DNA from: a bacterium
GTDB taxonomy: Bacteria > Planctomycetota > UBA1135 > UBA2386
Reading direction: 5' to 3'
Assembly (NCBI GenBank): GCA_024743115.1
Contig: JANSXC010000001.1
Coordinates: 53,628 to 117,627, forward strand
Length of the DNA stretch: 64,000 bases
Shown here in pieces: positions 16,740 to 24,716 of this stretch (position 1 is the first letter of the stretch; each line of letters opens with the position of its first letter). Made by a program: the position numbers and the translations under genes. The notes beneath the pieces were generated by a model. The model had not been told where the DNA came from, did no database searches, and saw only the letters and a list, made by a program, of their open reading frames with translations.

Positions 16740-17872
16740 GCGTGGCGATGGCGGATATCGAACGCGCGATCGCGCGCGGCTCGGTCGCGCTCGATGCGTT
16801 GCTCGAGGAGACGGAGTTCCCGAGTGTCGAGGGGCGGTCGGTGACGTTCCTCTATCGCGGGCGCGCGGACGAGGTGACCCTGCACCACTGGATCCACGGG
16901 CTGCCGGGGTCGATGCCGTTCCGCAAGCTCGAGCGCAGCGACGTCTGGGTGCTGCAGCTCGACCTGCCGGCCGGCTCACGGATGGAGTACAAGCTCGGTG
17001 TCGCGCTCCGTGGCCGCGGCCGGTTGATGCGGGATCCACTCAATCGCCACACGGCGCGCGATCCGTTCGGGGCCAACTCGGTCGTCTACGGCGATGGCTA
17101 CGAGCCGCCGGAGTGGACGGTCGCCGACGAGGAGGCGCGGCCCGGCACGATCGAGGATCGTCACGTCGAGAGCTCGGTGTTCGGCGATTGGCGCGAGATC
17201 AAGGTCTATCGGCCGGCGCGATTCCGCGAGACCCGTCGCTACCCGCTGCTCGTCGTGCACGACGGCGCCGACTACTTGTCGTTCGCCAACCTGCAGGAAG
17301 TCCTCGACAACCTGATCCATCGGCTCGAGCTGCCGCCGCTCGTCGCCGTGATGACGCAGTCGAAGGATCGGATGAACGAGTACGCCGCTGATCCGCGGCA
17401 CGCGGACTTCATCGTGAAGGACCTCGTGCCCGCGATGGAGGACGTTCTACCGCTCGTGCCCGAGCCGGCGGCGCGCGCGCTCATGGGCGCGAGCTTCGGC
17501 GCCGTGGCGTCGCTCTCGACGGCGTGGCGGCATCCCGGGTTCTTCGGCAAGTTGTTGCTGCAGTCGGGGTCGTTCGTGTTCACCGACATCGGCGAACACG
17601 ACCGTGGTCCCGTGTTCGATCCCGTCGTCGATTTCGTCAACGAGTTTCGCGCGGCGCCCGGCCGGCCCGCGGATCAGGTCTTCCTCAGCTGCGGCGTCTA
17701 CGAGTCGCTGATCTACTACAACCGCTCGCTGCTGCCGCTGCTCACCGAGACGGGGATGAACGTGCGTCTCGTGGAGGCCAACGACGGCCACAACTGGGAG
17801 AACTGGCGGGATCAACTGCGAGAGGGTCTTTCCTTCCTGTTCCCTGGTCCGCTCTGGCTCGTCTACGAGTAG
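16736..17872 (+). CDS. Esterase family protein with N-terminal CBM48-like domain
   Basis: 378 residues. N-terminal about 100 residues resemble the E-set domain seen before enterochelin-esterase-like hydrolases (SVTFLYRGRADEVTLHHW, then SRMEYKLGV). The alpha/beta hydrolase domain follows from about residue 140: IKVYRPARF, YPLLVVHDGADYL, nucleophile elbow MGASFGAVASL with Ser253, and DGHNWENW with His352. No signal peptide, so a cytosolic esterase or thioesterase is likely. It overlaps the S51-like gene upstream by four bases and lies 17 bases before the ATP-grasp gene. The natural substrate is unknown. Confidence 0.82.
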   Translation: MSVAMADIERAIARGSVALDALLEETEFPSVEGRSVTFLYRGRADEVTLHHWIHGLPGSMPFRKLERSDVWVLQLDLPAGSRMEYKLGVALRGRGRLMRDPLNRHTARDPFGANSVVYGDGYEPPEWTVADEEARPGTIEDRHVESSVFGDWREIKVYRPARFRETRRYPLLVVHDGADYLSFANLQEVLDNLIHRLELPPLVAVMTQSKDRMNEYAADPRHADFIVKDLVPAMEDVLPLVPEPAARALMGASFGAVASLSTAWRHPGFFGKLLLQSGSFVFTDIGEHDRGPVFDPVVDFVNEFRAAPGRPADQVFLSCGVYESLIYYNRSLLPLLTETGMNVRLVEANDGHNWENWRDQLREGLSFLFPGPLWLVYE

Positions 17873-17889
17873 ATTGCGGAGCCCGTCCC

Positions 17890-19134
17890 ATGCCCAAAGC
17901 CACTCGTCACATCGGTCTGTCGCTCGGCGCCGACATCTGCTGGCCAATTGCCTTCGAGGAGATTCTCGCGGCCGCCAAGCTCGAACTGAAGGTTGGTCGC
18001 GAAGTGCTCGACTTCGCGGTCGAGCGGGTCTCGATCGAACCGTTCGACCTTACTCCCGGCTGCAAGTACGACGTCGTCGTCGATCGCCTCACGCACTGGT
18101 TCACGCTGCAGCGTGAGTGGATCAAGAAGTGCATCCTGATGGACGGGCTCTACGTCTACAACAACCCGTGGTCGGTGCAGAGCTATACCAAGCACAGCTC
18201 GTACTGCGCCATGGCTGCGCTCGGCATGCCCATCCCGAAGACGATGATGCTGCCGCAGAAGAACTACGAGTCGAAGGACGACCTCGATTACACGTTGTCG
18301 GCCTACGCGAAGATGTTCGATCTCGGCAAGCTCGGCGGCGAGATCGGCTACCCGTCCTTCATGAAGCCCTACGACGGCGGTGGTTGGCAGGGTGTCAGTC
18401 GCGCGGGCGACGAGGCGGAGCTGCGGCAGGCTTATGAGGAAAGCGATCGCTACCTCATGCACGTGCAGAAGGCGGTGGACGGCTCGGATCTGTTCGTGCG
18501 GGCGATCGGGATCGGCCCGCAGGTGCGCCTGATCAAGTACGACCCGAGCCGGCCGTTGCACGAGCGCTATACCACCGAGACCGGGTTCTGCAGCGACGCC
18601 GACGCGCAGGTATTGAAGGACACCTGCCTGACGATCAACACGTTCTTCGGTTGGGACTTCAACAGTTGCGAGGCGCTGCGGAAGGACGGCGTCTTCTACC
18701 CGATCGACTTCGCCAACCCTTGTCCGGACAGCCAGATCAACTCGATCCACTATCACTGGCCGTGGTACCTCACGGCCAACCTCAAGTGGGCTGTGTTCGC
18801 GGCCGCAACGAACCGGCGGATGCCGCGCAACCTCGACTTCGAGCCCTACTACAGGATCGCGAAGAAGAAGCAGCCGTACGAGGAGAAGCTGAAGGCCTAC
18901 GGCAAGATCGCCCGCGATCGGTTGCAGGCCGAGGCGTTCGAGGAGTTCTCGCAGAAGCACCTGCGGCCGCTCGAGGAGGCCGCCAACGCCTGGTATCGCA
19001 GTGACCGGTTGGTCGAGGCCGCGCGCAAGAAGGTGGCGCACCTGTTCCCCGCCCACGAGGTCGACGAGTTCACCGAGCGGTTCGTCGGGCTCGTGCGGCA
19101 ATCGGTCGACGACATGGAGAAGACGCAGTCGTGA
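17890..19134 (+). CDS. ATP-grasp family carboxylate-amine ligase, uncharacterised
   Basis: 414 residues. ATP-grasp fold inferred from YPSFMKPYDGGGWQGVS (nucleotide-binding Lys159 and glycine-rich loop), a basic region QVRLIKYDP, and metal-site residues Glu261 in DFNSCEALR and Asp273/Asn276 in YPIDFANPCPD. Such enzymes activate a carboxylate as acyl phosphate and join it to an amine or thiol. The first 100 residues form the pre-ATP-grasp part with LTHWFTLQREW and the AGLMIP-like PIPKTMMLP linker. The start at 17890 is an ATG 17 bases after the esterase stop; the large upstream frame is overlap with that gene. The GTGA overlap couples it to the second esterase. Acceptor and donor are unknown. 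Confidence 0.8.
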   Translation: MPKATRHIGLSLGADICWPIAFEEILAAAKLELKVGREVLDFAVERVSIEPFDLTPGCKYDVVVDRLTHWFTLQREWIKKCILMDGLYVYNNPWSVQSYTKHSSYCAMAALGMPIPKTMMLPQKNYESKDDLDYTLSAYAKMFDLGKLGGEIGYPSFMKPYDGGGWQGVSRAGDEAELRQAYEESDRYLMHVQKAVDGSDLFVRAIGIGPQVRLIKYDPSRPLHERYTTETGFCSDADAQVLKDTCLTINTFFGWDFNSCEALRKDGVFYPIDFANPCPDSQINSIHYHWPWYLTANLKWAVFAAATNRRMPRNLDFEPYYRIAKKKQPYEEKLKAYGKIARDRLQAEAFEEFSQKHLRPLEEAANAWYRSDRLVEAARKKVAHLFPAHEVDEFTERFVGLVRQSVDDMEKTQS

Positions 19135-19889
19135 GTAAGCACAAGATCACCTGGAACTCACCGGCGCTCGGCGGGCGCGAGATCACGTTCACCCGCTATG
19201 GCGTGATGGGCACGCCGCTGCTCCTGTTCCCGACCGCGGGGGGTGATGCCGAGGAGCCCGAACGTTTTCACCTCATCGACGCCGTCGGCGAGTTCATCGA
19301 GGCCCTGCGGCTCAAGGTCTATTGCGTCGACTCCGTGGCTGGCCAAGCGTGGCTCAAGGAGTGTGACACGCTCGAGGACGCCGCGCGCGCGCAGAACCGC
19401 TTCGACCAGTGCCTCTACCGCGAAGTTGCGCCCGCGATCCACCGCGACTGTGGTGGCGACGCGGGGCTGATCTGGACTGCGGGCGCTTCGATCGGTGCGT
19501 TCAATGCGTTGGCGCTCACGTGTCGCCACCCGGATGTGTTCGGGAACGCGATCTGCATGAGCGGCACCTACAACATGGACAAGTTCCTGCCGGGGCGGAT
19601 CACGCGCGACTACTACGAGAGTTCGCCGCTCGACTTCGTCGGCGATCTCGAGGGCAAGCACCTCGAATTGTTGCGCCAGCGGTTCATCCTGCTCGCGCAC
19701 GGGCAAGGCGACTACGAGGAACCCGAGCAAAGCTGGAAGGTCGAGCGCGTGCTCGGCCCCAAGAACATCCCGAACCGCGTCGACGCGTGGGGCAAGGAGT
19801 GGCGGCACGATTGGGTGACCTGGCGGCGGATGCTGCCGCAGTTCCTCGGCGAATTGCTGCCGCAGAAGGCCGAGGCTTCGGCCGAGTAG
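19131..19889 (+). CDS. Second esterase family protein of the ATP-grasp cluster
   Basis: 252 residues, alpha/beta hydrolase of the esterase (Fes/EstD) type. Early strand GTPLLLFPTAGGDAEE, nucleophile elbow AGASIGAFNALALTCRH with Ser120, and a late WRHDWVTWRRMLPQFL with His226. It lacks the CBM48-like N-terminus of its neighbour. The GTG at 19131 overlaps the ATP-grasp stop (GTGA). Two esterases bracketing a ligase suggest that an ester or thioester intermediate is processed, which is inference only. Confidence 0.82.
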   Translation: MSKHKITWNSPALGGREITFTRYGVMGTPLLLFPTAGGDAEEPERFHLIDAVGEFIEALRLKVYCVDSVAGQAWLKECDTLEDAARAQNRFDQCLYREVAPAIHRDCGGDAGLIWTAGASIGAFNALALTCRHPDVFGNAICMSGTYNMDKFLPGRITRDYYESSPLDFVGDLEGKHLELLRQRFILLAHGQGDYEEPEQSWKVERVLGPKNIPNRVDAWGKEWRHDWVTWRRMLPQFLGELLPQKAEASAE

Positions 19890-19917
19890 CGCGGAACCCG
19901 CGGTCAGGATCGATCCG

Positions 19918-21138
19918 ATGGCTGCGACCACCGTTTCGGCCAGGAAGCCGCGCCGCTTGCGCCGGCGGCTGCTGTTCGTCCTGATCGCGCTGGTGCTCGT
20001 AGCCGGTGTCACCGGCGCGCTGCTCGAGATCGGCTTTCGGCTGTTCTGGCGGCTACCGCCGCAGTACGCGATGTTTGAGCAGGCCGGGCTCTACGCGGCA
20101 ACCGGCGACGGCGGCATCGGCTTGGCGCCCGGGTTTCGCGGGGCCCTGGATGTCGACGGCAAGGTCACGGACCTGCGCATCAATTCGCTGGGCATGCGTG
20201 GTCCCGAGCCGCGGCCCGGCGCTGATGGTCGGCCCCGTGTGCTAGTGCTCGGCGATTCGATCGTGTTCGGCTTCATGTGCGCGGAAGAGGACGCGCTGCC
20301 GCCGGTGCTCGCCGAAGAACTCCGGCGGCGCGGCATCGACGCGACGGTCGGCAACGGCGGGATCCCGGGTTTCGGAACCAAGCACATGGCGGGTCACATG
20401 GCCTGGCTCGACCGCGCGTTCCAGGCGGACGCGTTCGTGTTCTGCAGCAGCCCGGGCAACGATGGCCTCGACGATATGCGGCAGCAGTTCGCGATCTGCG
20501 CGGGCATGCGCTTCAGCGGTCACATGGCCAGGCTCGTGAACGAGTCGGCGCGAATGCGGGCGGCGGTCTACTCACGCGCCTGGCTCTGGTTGGAAACCTG
20601 GATCTACACCAATCAACCGGGGTGGTCGCCGCTCCTCAACGTGCAGCCGGACATGGCCGAGCCGCTCGCGATGGCCGGCATGCCGGGCGCGTATCCGGGC
20701 TTCCAACGCTCGTTCGCGGGCATGTTCCTCGACGCGCGCGATCCGCAGACGATCTTCAACCCGGGAACCTGGCCACCGATTCCGCGGGTCTACGCGACGA
20801 TCCGTGCGTCGTTCGAACGCGCGCGGGCGATCGCGGGCGAGCGCCCACTCGTGTTCACTGTGATTCCGACGCTCTGGCAGTTCGACGACGAAGCGCGGGT
20901 TGCGAAGTTCGAAGACCTGAGGTTCGACCCCGCTGACTACGAGAAGGGGCTCGCGATCAAGCGTTGGGTCGAGGTCGGGACGGCTCTCGGGGAAGCGACG
21001 TTGGACGTGACGCCGACGCTCGCCGCGGCGCCCGACCGCGCCGGGCTGTTCGTCGACGGCGGCGGGCACTATTCGCGAAGTGGCAGCGAACTCATCGCCC
21101 GGGAGATCGCGGAGCGGCTCGCCCCTCTCCTGCGCTGA
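19918..21138 (+). CDS. Membrane-anchored SGNH/GDSL hydrolase-like protein
   Basis: 406 residues. Basic N-terminus (RKPRRLRRR) then a hydrophobic helix (LLFVLIALVLVAGVTGALLE), so probably anchored in the inner membrane with the catalytic domain outside. SGNH blocks: RVLVLGDSIVFGF with Ser114, the glycine/asparagine block GNGGIPGFGT, and a late VDGGGHYSRSGSELIA with Asp380 and His384. The Asp-His spacing is three residues rather than the usual two. Likely an esterase or deacetylase acting on carbohydrate or another envelope component. Starts with ATG 28 bases after the second esterase, so co-transcription with the cluster is possible. Confidence 0.78.
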   Translation: MAATTVSARKPRRLRRRLLFVLIALVLVAGVTGALLEIGFRLFWRLPPQYAMFEQAGLYAATGDGGIGLAPGFRGALDVDGKVTDLRINSLGMRGPEPRPGADGRPRVLVLGDSIVFGFMCAEEDALPPVLAEELRRRGIDATVGNGGIPGFGTKHMAGHMAWLDRAFQADAFVFCSSPGNDGLDDMRQQFAICAGMRFSGHMARLVNESARMRAAVYSRAWLWLETWIYTNQPGWSPLLNVQPDMAEPLAMAGMPGAYPGFQRSFAGMFLDARDPQTIFNPGTWPPIPRVYATIRASFERARAIAGERPLVFTVIPTLWQFDDEARVAKFEDLRFDPADYEKGLAIKRWVEVGTALGEATLDVTPTLAAAPDRAGLFVDGGGHYSRSGSELIAREIAERLAPLLR

Positions 21139-21178
21139 ACCCTGCGGTCCCGGAGTCCGGAGTTCGAGAACTCGATGG

Positions 21179-22657
21179 CTACTTGCGCTGCTGCGACCAG
21201 AGCGCTTCGGGCCAGTACTTTTCGACGATCCAGCGCGGCTGCCAACGATCGGGGCGGAAACGTTTGCCCGTGAGGTCGATGGTGGCCGGGCGGACTTCGG
21301 CGGCGGTCCACGGCAGCGGGTCGTCGATGTCGCGCTGCGCGCGTTGCAGCCGTTCGCGCAGGTCGGTGAGGGTCGCTTCATGGGCCGGATCAGCCGCGAG
21401 GTCGTGCTGTTCGTGCGGGTCGGCCACGACGTCGAACAGCAGCGTGCGGTCGATCTGCGGCAGGCGGATCAGCTTGTGGTCGCCGTAGCGGATTGCGCGC
21501 TGGGTCTTGGCGTAGGCCAGCAGCAGCTCGTCGCGTCCGCCGGCGACGCCGTGCACGAGCGGCCATAGGCTCTGCCCCTCGATCTCGGGCGGTGCGACCC
21601 CGCCCGCGGCCGCGAGCATCGTCGGCATGAGGTCGAGCAGGTAGGCGAGGCCCCGGCGGCGGGCCCCGACCGGCACGCCGGGGCCTGCGAGGACTACGGG
21701 CGAGCTCATCGAGTGTTCGTAGAGACTCTGCTTGCCGAGCAGGCCGTGGCTGCCGAGCGCGAGCCCGTGGTCCGCTGCGAACACGACAAGCGTGTTGTCC
21801 GCGAGCCCCTGTCGTTCGAGCGTCGCGAGAATGTCGCCGATGCGGGCGTCGAGATGAGCGACCAACGCGCGGTACTCGGCGAGCTGGTCACGCAGTTGCT
21901 CGGGATCGCGTGGCCAGCCCATGAGGTTCTCGTCGCGCACCGTCATCGTCGCCTTGCCGAGGTCGAGCCCGTGCTGGCCACGGAAGTTGACGGGCAGCGG
22001 TGGTCGCGGCAGTTCGTCGTCGAGGCGGTCGAGCCAGGCCTTGGGCGGGTCCCGCGGATCGTGCGGCGCCGTGAACGCGACGTAGGCGAAGAACGGTTTC
22101 GCCTTGGCGGTGGCACTCGAGAGGAAGTCGATCGCGGTGTCGGCGAACAGGTCCGTGGCGTGACCGTCGCGGACGCCGTCGTTCGCGACCTCGCCGGCCG
22201 TGACGTCGCACAGGCGGATCGCAACGTGATTGGCCATGCCGCCGCGTAGCACCGCGCGGGCATCGGGGAATGCCCGCTTCAGCGAAGGATTGCCGTTGTG
22301 CCACTTGCCCGTCATGAACGTCGTGTAGCCGCGACCTCGCAGCCGCTCCGGCAAGGTCAAGAGTCCCTCGAGGTTGTCGGGCGCGCGCGTGAGCACGCGA
22401 CCTGACATCACCATTGCGCGCGACGGCACGCAGACGGCGCCGTGGCGCGAACCCATGCAGTAGACGTCGTCGAGTGCCGTGCCGCGGCGCGCGAGGGCGT
22501 CGAGGTGCGGGGTGTGCACCGAGGCACCGCCGAAGGCCCCGACCGTGTCCCGGCGCAAATCGTCCGCGAACAGGAACAGGATGTTCGGCCGCTCGACCCG
22601 CGGTGGGGTCGTCGAGCAGGCGGCCAGGATCAGAACGAGAAGCAGGAGGCCACGCAT
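21179..22657 (-). CDS. Sulfatase, lipoprotein
   Basis: 492 residues, arylsulfatase family, cleaving sulfate esters. Signal sequence MRGLLLLVLILAACS with a lipobox cysteine at C14, so it should be membrane-attached outside the cytoplasm. The formylglycine precursor is C76 in CVPSRAMVMSGR; early metal ligands are in NILFLFADDLRRDTVG, and ADHGLALGSHGLLGKQ holds the late metal-site Asp-His. C-terminal DUF4976-like end (LLFDVVADPHEQHDL). ATG 22657 is preferred because it begins the lipoprotein signal; the frame extends 77 codons upstream without one. Activated by a formylglycine-generating enzyme such as the one at 8755-9816. Substrate (type of sulfated glycan) cannot be told. Confidence 0.92.
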   Translation of the reverse strand: MRGLLLLVLILAACSTTPPRVERPNILFLFADDLRRDTVGAFGGASVHTPHLDALARRGTALDDVYCMGSRHGAVCVPSRAMVMSGRVLTRAPDNLEGLLTLPERLRGRGYTTFMTGKWHNGNPSLKRAFPDARAVLRGGMANHVAIRLCDVTAGEVANDGVRDGHATDLFADTAIDFLSSATAKAKPFFAYVAFTAPHDPRDPPKAWLDRLDDELPRPPLPVNFRGQHGLDLGKATMTVRDENLMGWPRDPEQLRDQLAEYRALVAHLDARIGDILATLERQGLADNTLVVFAADHGLALGSHGLLGKQSLYEHSMSSPVVLAGPGVPVGARRRGLAYLLDLMPTMLAAAGGVAPPEIEGQSLWPLVHGVAGGRDELLLAYAKTQRAIRYGDHKLIRLPQIDRTLLFDVVADPHEQHDLAADPAHEATLTDLRERLQRAQRDIDDPLPWTAAEVRPATIDLTGKRFRPDRWQPRWIVEKYWPEALWSQQRK

Positions 22658-22790
22658 CGTCGCCGGAGCGTGCCAGAACGCCCGGGTCGGGTCCATGTCG
22701 TGGGGGAGTTGGCGGCGCAGTGGCGCGGAATGCCACGTTCCCGGCGGCTCTGCTTCACGTCGGAGCCGGCATGCGCCGATGACATCGCCC

Positions 22791-23330
22791 ATGCGAACCC
22801 TCTTGACGATGTTGGCGTTACTCGCGCTTGCCGCGTGCGGTGCCGAGGACGAGCCTGTCGCGCTGCCTGGCGCAGCGCGCCCGGACATCCCGGTGTTCGA
22901 GCCGTCGGAGCTCGAGGCCGAAGAGCCGGTGAGCTATCAGATCGAGCTCGACTTCGAGTCGGTCGAGAAGTTCGTCGGGCACTCCTGGACGTTCTCGACG
23001 AATCGTTCGGTCGAGCAGTTGCTCGCGTTCTACGAACCGCTTGCCGTGCCGGTGGCGGATGCCTCCGCGGACGATGCCGCGGAGGAGGACGAGTTCGAGA
23101 TCGATCCCGGCGCCGAGGGCTGGGACGACGAGGACGAGGATGGCGACGAGGGCGACGAGGGCGAAGGCGCCGGCGAGGGCAGGCCCGGCCCGGCGCTCGA
23201 TCGGGCGGGGCGGACGTTCCGTCTCGCGCCCGCCGATGGCATCGAGCTCGAAGTCACGGTCTACCTGCAGCCGCGCCAGCGACGTTCGTGGTTCTCGATC
23301 CTCGAGACCCGTGTCGCCGACAACCCGTGA
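22791..23330 (+). CDS. Small lipoprotein with acidic low-complexity segment
   Basis: 179 residues, not a recognised family. Begins MRTLLTMLALLALAACG, a lipoprotein signal with the modified cysteine at C16. A compact region of about 70 residues follows (YQIELDFESVEKFVGHSW, STNRSVEQLLAFYEPLA), then a stretch of about 40 residues made mostly of Asp, Glu and Gly (around residues 87-125), then a short C-terminal strand region. Transcribed divergently from the sulfatase across 133 bases. The opposite-strand frames here are lower-quality shadows. Function unknown. Confidence 0.75.
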   Translation: MRTLLTMLALLALAACGAEDEPVALPGAARPDIPVFEPSELEAEEPVSYQIELDFESVEKFVGHSWTFSTNRSVEQLLAFYEPLAVPVADASADDAAEEDEFEIDPGAEGWDDEDEDGDEGDEGEGAGEGRPGPALDRAGRTFRLAPADGIELEVTVYLQPRQRRSWFSILETRVADNP

Positions 23331-23346
23331 GCCTTCCCGACCGTCA

Positions 23347-23361
23347 GCCGCCGCGGGCGGC
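23347..23361. terminator. Short hairpin between convergent genes
   Basis: GCCGCC (23347-23352) pairs with GGCGGC (23356-23361) around GCG, in the 31-base gap between the lipoprotein and glgC stops. Six pairs only and no U-tract. Confidence 0.3.
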
Positions 23362-24609
23362 CTACGACCAGCGGTAGCCGTTCGGCACGATGACGATGCC
23401 CGTCTCGGATACGGCGAAGCGCGCCTTGTCTGCCTCGGCGTCGTAGCCGATCTCCGTGCCGTCGGGCACGTCGTTCCACTTGTCGACGATCACGCGCCGC
23501 AGCTTGCAGTTTTTGCCGATCTTGGCGCCGCGCATGACGATGCACTCGTCGACCTCGCTGTGCTCGTCGACGTAGACGCGGTTGCTCAGCAGCGAGCGCT
23601 GCACGCGGGCGCCGGAGACCACGACGCCCGGTGAGAGTAGCGAATCCGTGACGTCGGAACGCCGGCCGTCACCGGCCTCGGAGAACACCGTTTTGGCCGG
23701 CGGGTCGTTGTGCCACAGCGTGTAGGTCGGCCAGTCCTCGCGGTAGAGGTTGAGCTGCGGCTTCACGTTGCAGAGATCCATGTTGGCGTCGAAGTAGGCT
23801 TCGATCGTGCCGACGTCGCGCCAGTACGGCTTGTCGTCCGACACGTCGCCGCCCGGGCCACGGAAGAAGTGCGCGTAGACCGGCACCTCTTCGATCATGC
23901 GCGGGATCACGTGGTGCCCGAAGTCACCGCCCTCGCCCGCGGGCATCTCGTGGTCGGCGCGCAGGCGCTTCACGAGCTCGACGGTCTCGAATGTGTAGAT
24001 GCCCATCGACGCGAGGCAGAAGCCGGGGTCGCCCGGGATCTCGGGCGCGTTCTCCTTCGGCTTCTCGACGAAGCCGATGACGCGGCCGTCCGCTGCGATC
24101 GACAGGCAGCCGAACTGATGCGCCTCGGAAACCGGGATCCGGACCGCGCCGATCGTCAGCGCCGCGCCGTGCTCCATGTGCTCGCGCAGCATGTCGCGGT
24201 AGTCCATCTGGTAGATGTGATCACCCGACAGCACCGCGACGGTCGTCGGGTTCCAGTCTTCGATCGCGTCGATGTTGTGGTAGATCGCATCGGCCGTGCC
24301 GCGATACCACTTACTGACCTCGCCATGGTGGGGCGGGCGGCAGGTGATCCACTGCTCGAGCCGGCGTGGCAGGAAGTTCCAGCCGAAGCGGATGTGCTCC
24401 TCGAGCGAGCGCGCCTGGTACTGCGTCAGCAGATGGATCCGGCGCAGTCCGGAGTGGATGCAGTTGCTGAGCGTGAAGTCGATGATCCGGTAGCTGCCGC
24501 CGAACGGCACCGCAGGCTTCGCGCGGTTTTCCGTGAGCGGCTTGAGTCGCGAGCCCGCGCCACCGGCGAGGATGAACGTCAGGGTGTTCTGGAGGTCGAG
24601 GGCTACCAT
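23362..24609 (-). CDS. glgC: Glucose-1-phosphate adenylyltransferase
   Basis: 415 residues, the usual length. Makes ADP-glucose from ATP and glucose-1-phosphate for glycogen synthesis. Nucleotidyltransferase motifs are ILAGGAGSRLKPLTENRAKP, VPFGGSYRIIDF, LSGDHIYQMDYRDML and FVEKPKENAPE, followed by a left-handed beta-helix tail (DVTDSLLSPGVVVSGARV and DECIVMRGAKIGKNC). The first residues MVALDLQNTLTFIL match the family N-terminus, supporting the ATG at 24609. Divergent from the debranching enzyme gene across 107 bases, so the two transcription units probably share a control region. In a glycogen locus with a GT3-type synthase, this suggests the synthase may use ADP-glucose. Confidence 0.96.
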   Translation of the reverse strand: MVALDLQNTLTFILAGGAGSRLKPLTENRAKPAVPFGGSYRIIDFTLSNCIHSGLRRIHLLTQYQARSLEEHIRFGWNFLPRRLEQWITCRPPHHGEVSKWYRGTADAIYHNIDAIEDWNPTTVAVLSGDHIYQMDYRDMLREHMEHGAALTIGAVRIPVSEAHQFGCLSIAADGRVIGFVEKPKENAPEIPGDPGFCLASMGIYTFETVELVKRLRADHEMPAGEGGDFGHHVIPRMIEEVPVYAHFFRGPGGDVSDDKPYWRDVGTIEAYFDANMDLCNVKPQLNLYREDWPTYTLWHNDPPAKTVFSEAGDGRRSDVTDSLLSPGVVVSGARVQRSLLSNRVYVDEHSEVDECIVMRGAKIGKNCKLRRVIVDKWNDVPDGTEIGYDAEADKARFAVSETGIVIVPNGYRWS

Positions 24610-24716
24610 GGCGCAGAACCTCTACAATGCAGCACGAAGCAGCCCGGATACAGGCCAGAAGGTGGCAAACCTTCGAACGTTGATCCGGGGCACTCCCGAC
24701 GTAGGCTGCGCGAGCC

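Noticed and set aside
21160..21173. GAGTTC/GAACTC inverted repeat between the SGNH hydrolase and sulfatase genes
   Set aside because: Six pairs with a two-base loop and no U-tract, too short to call a terminator.
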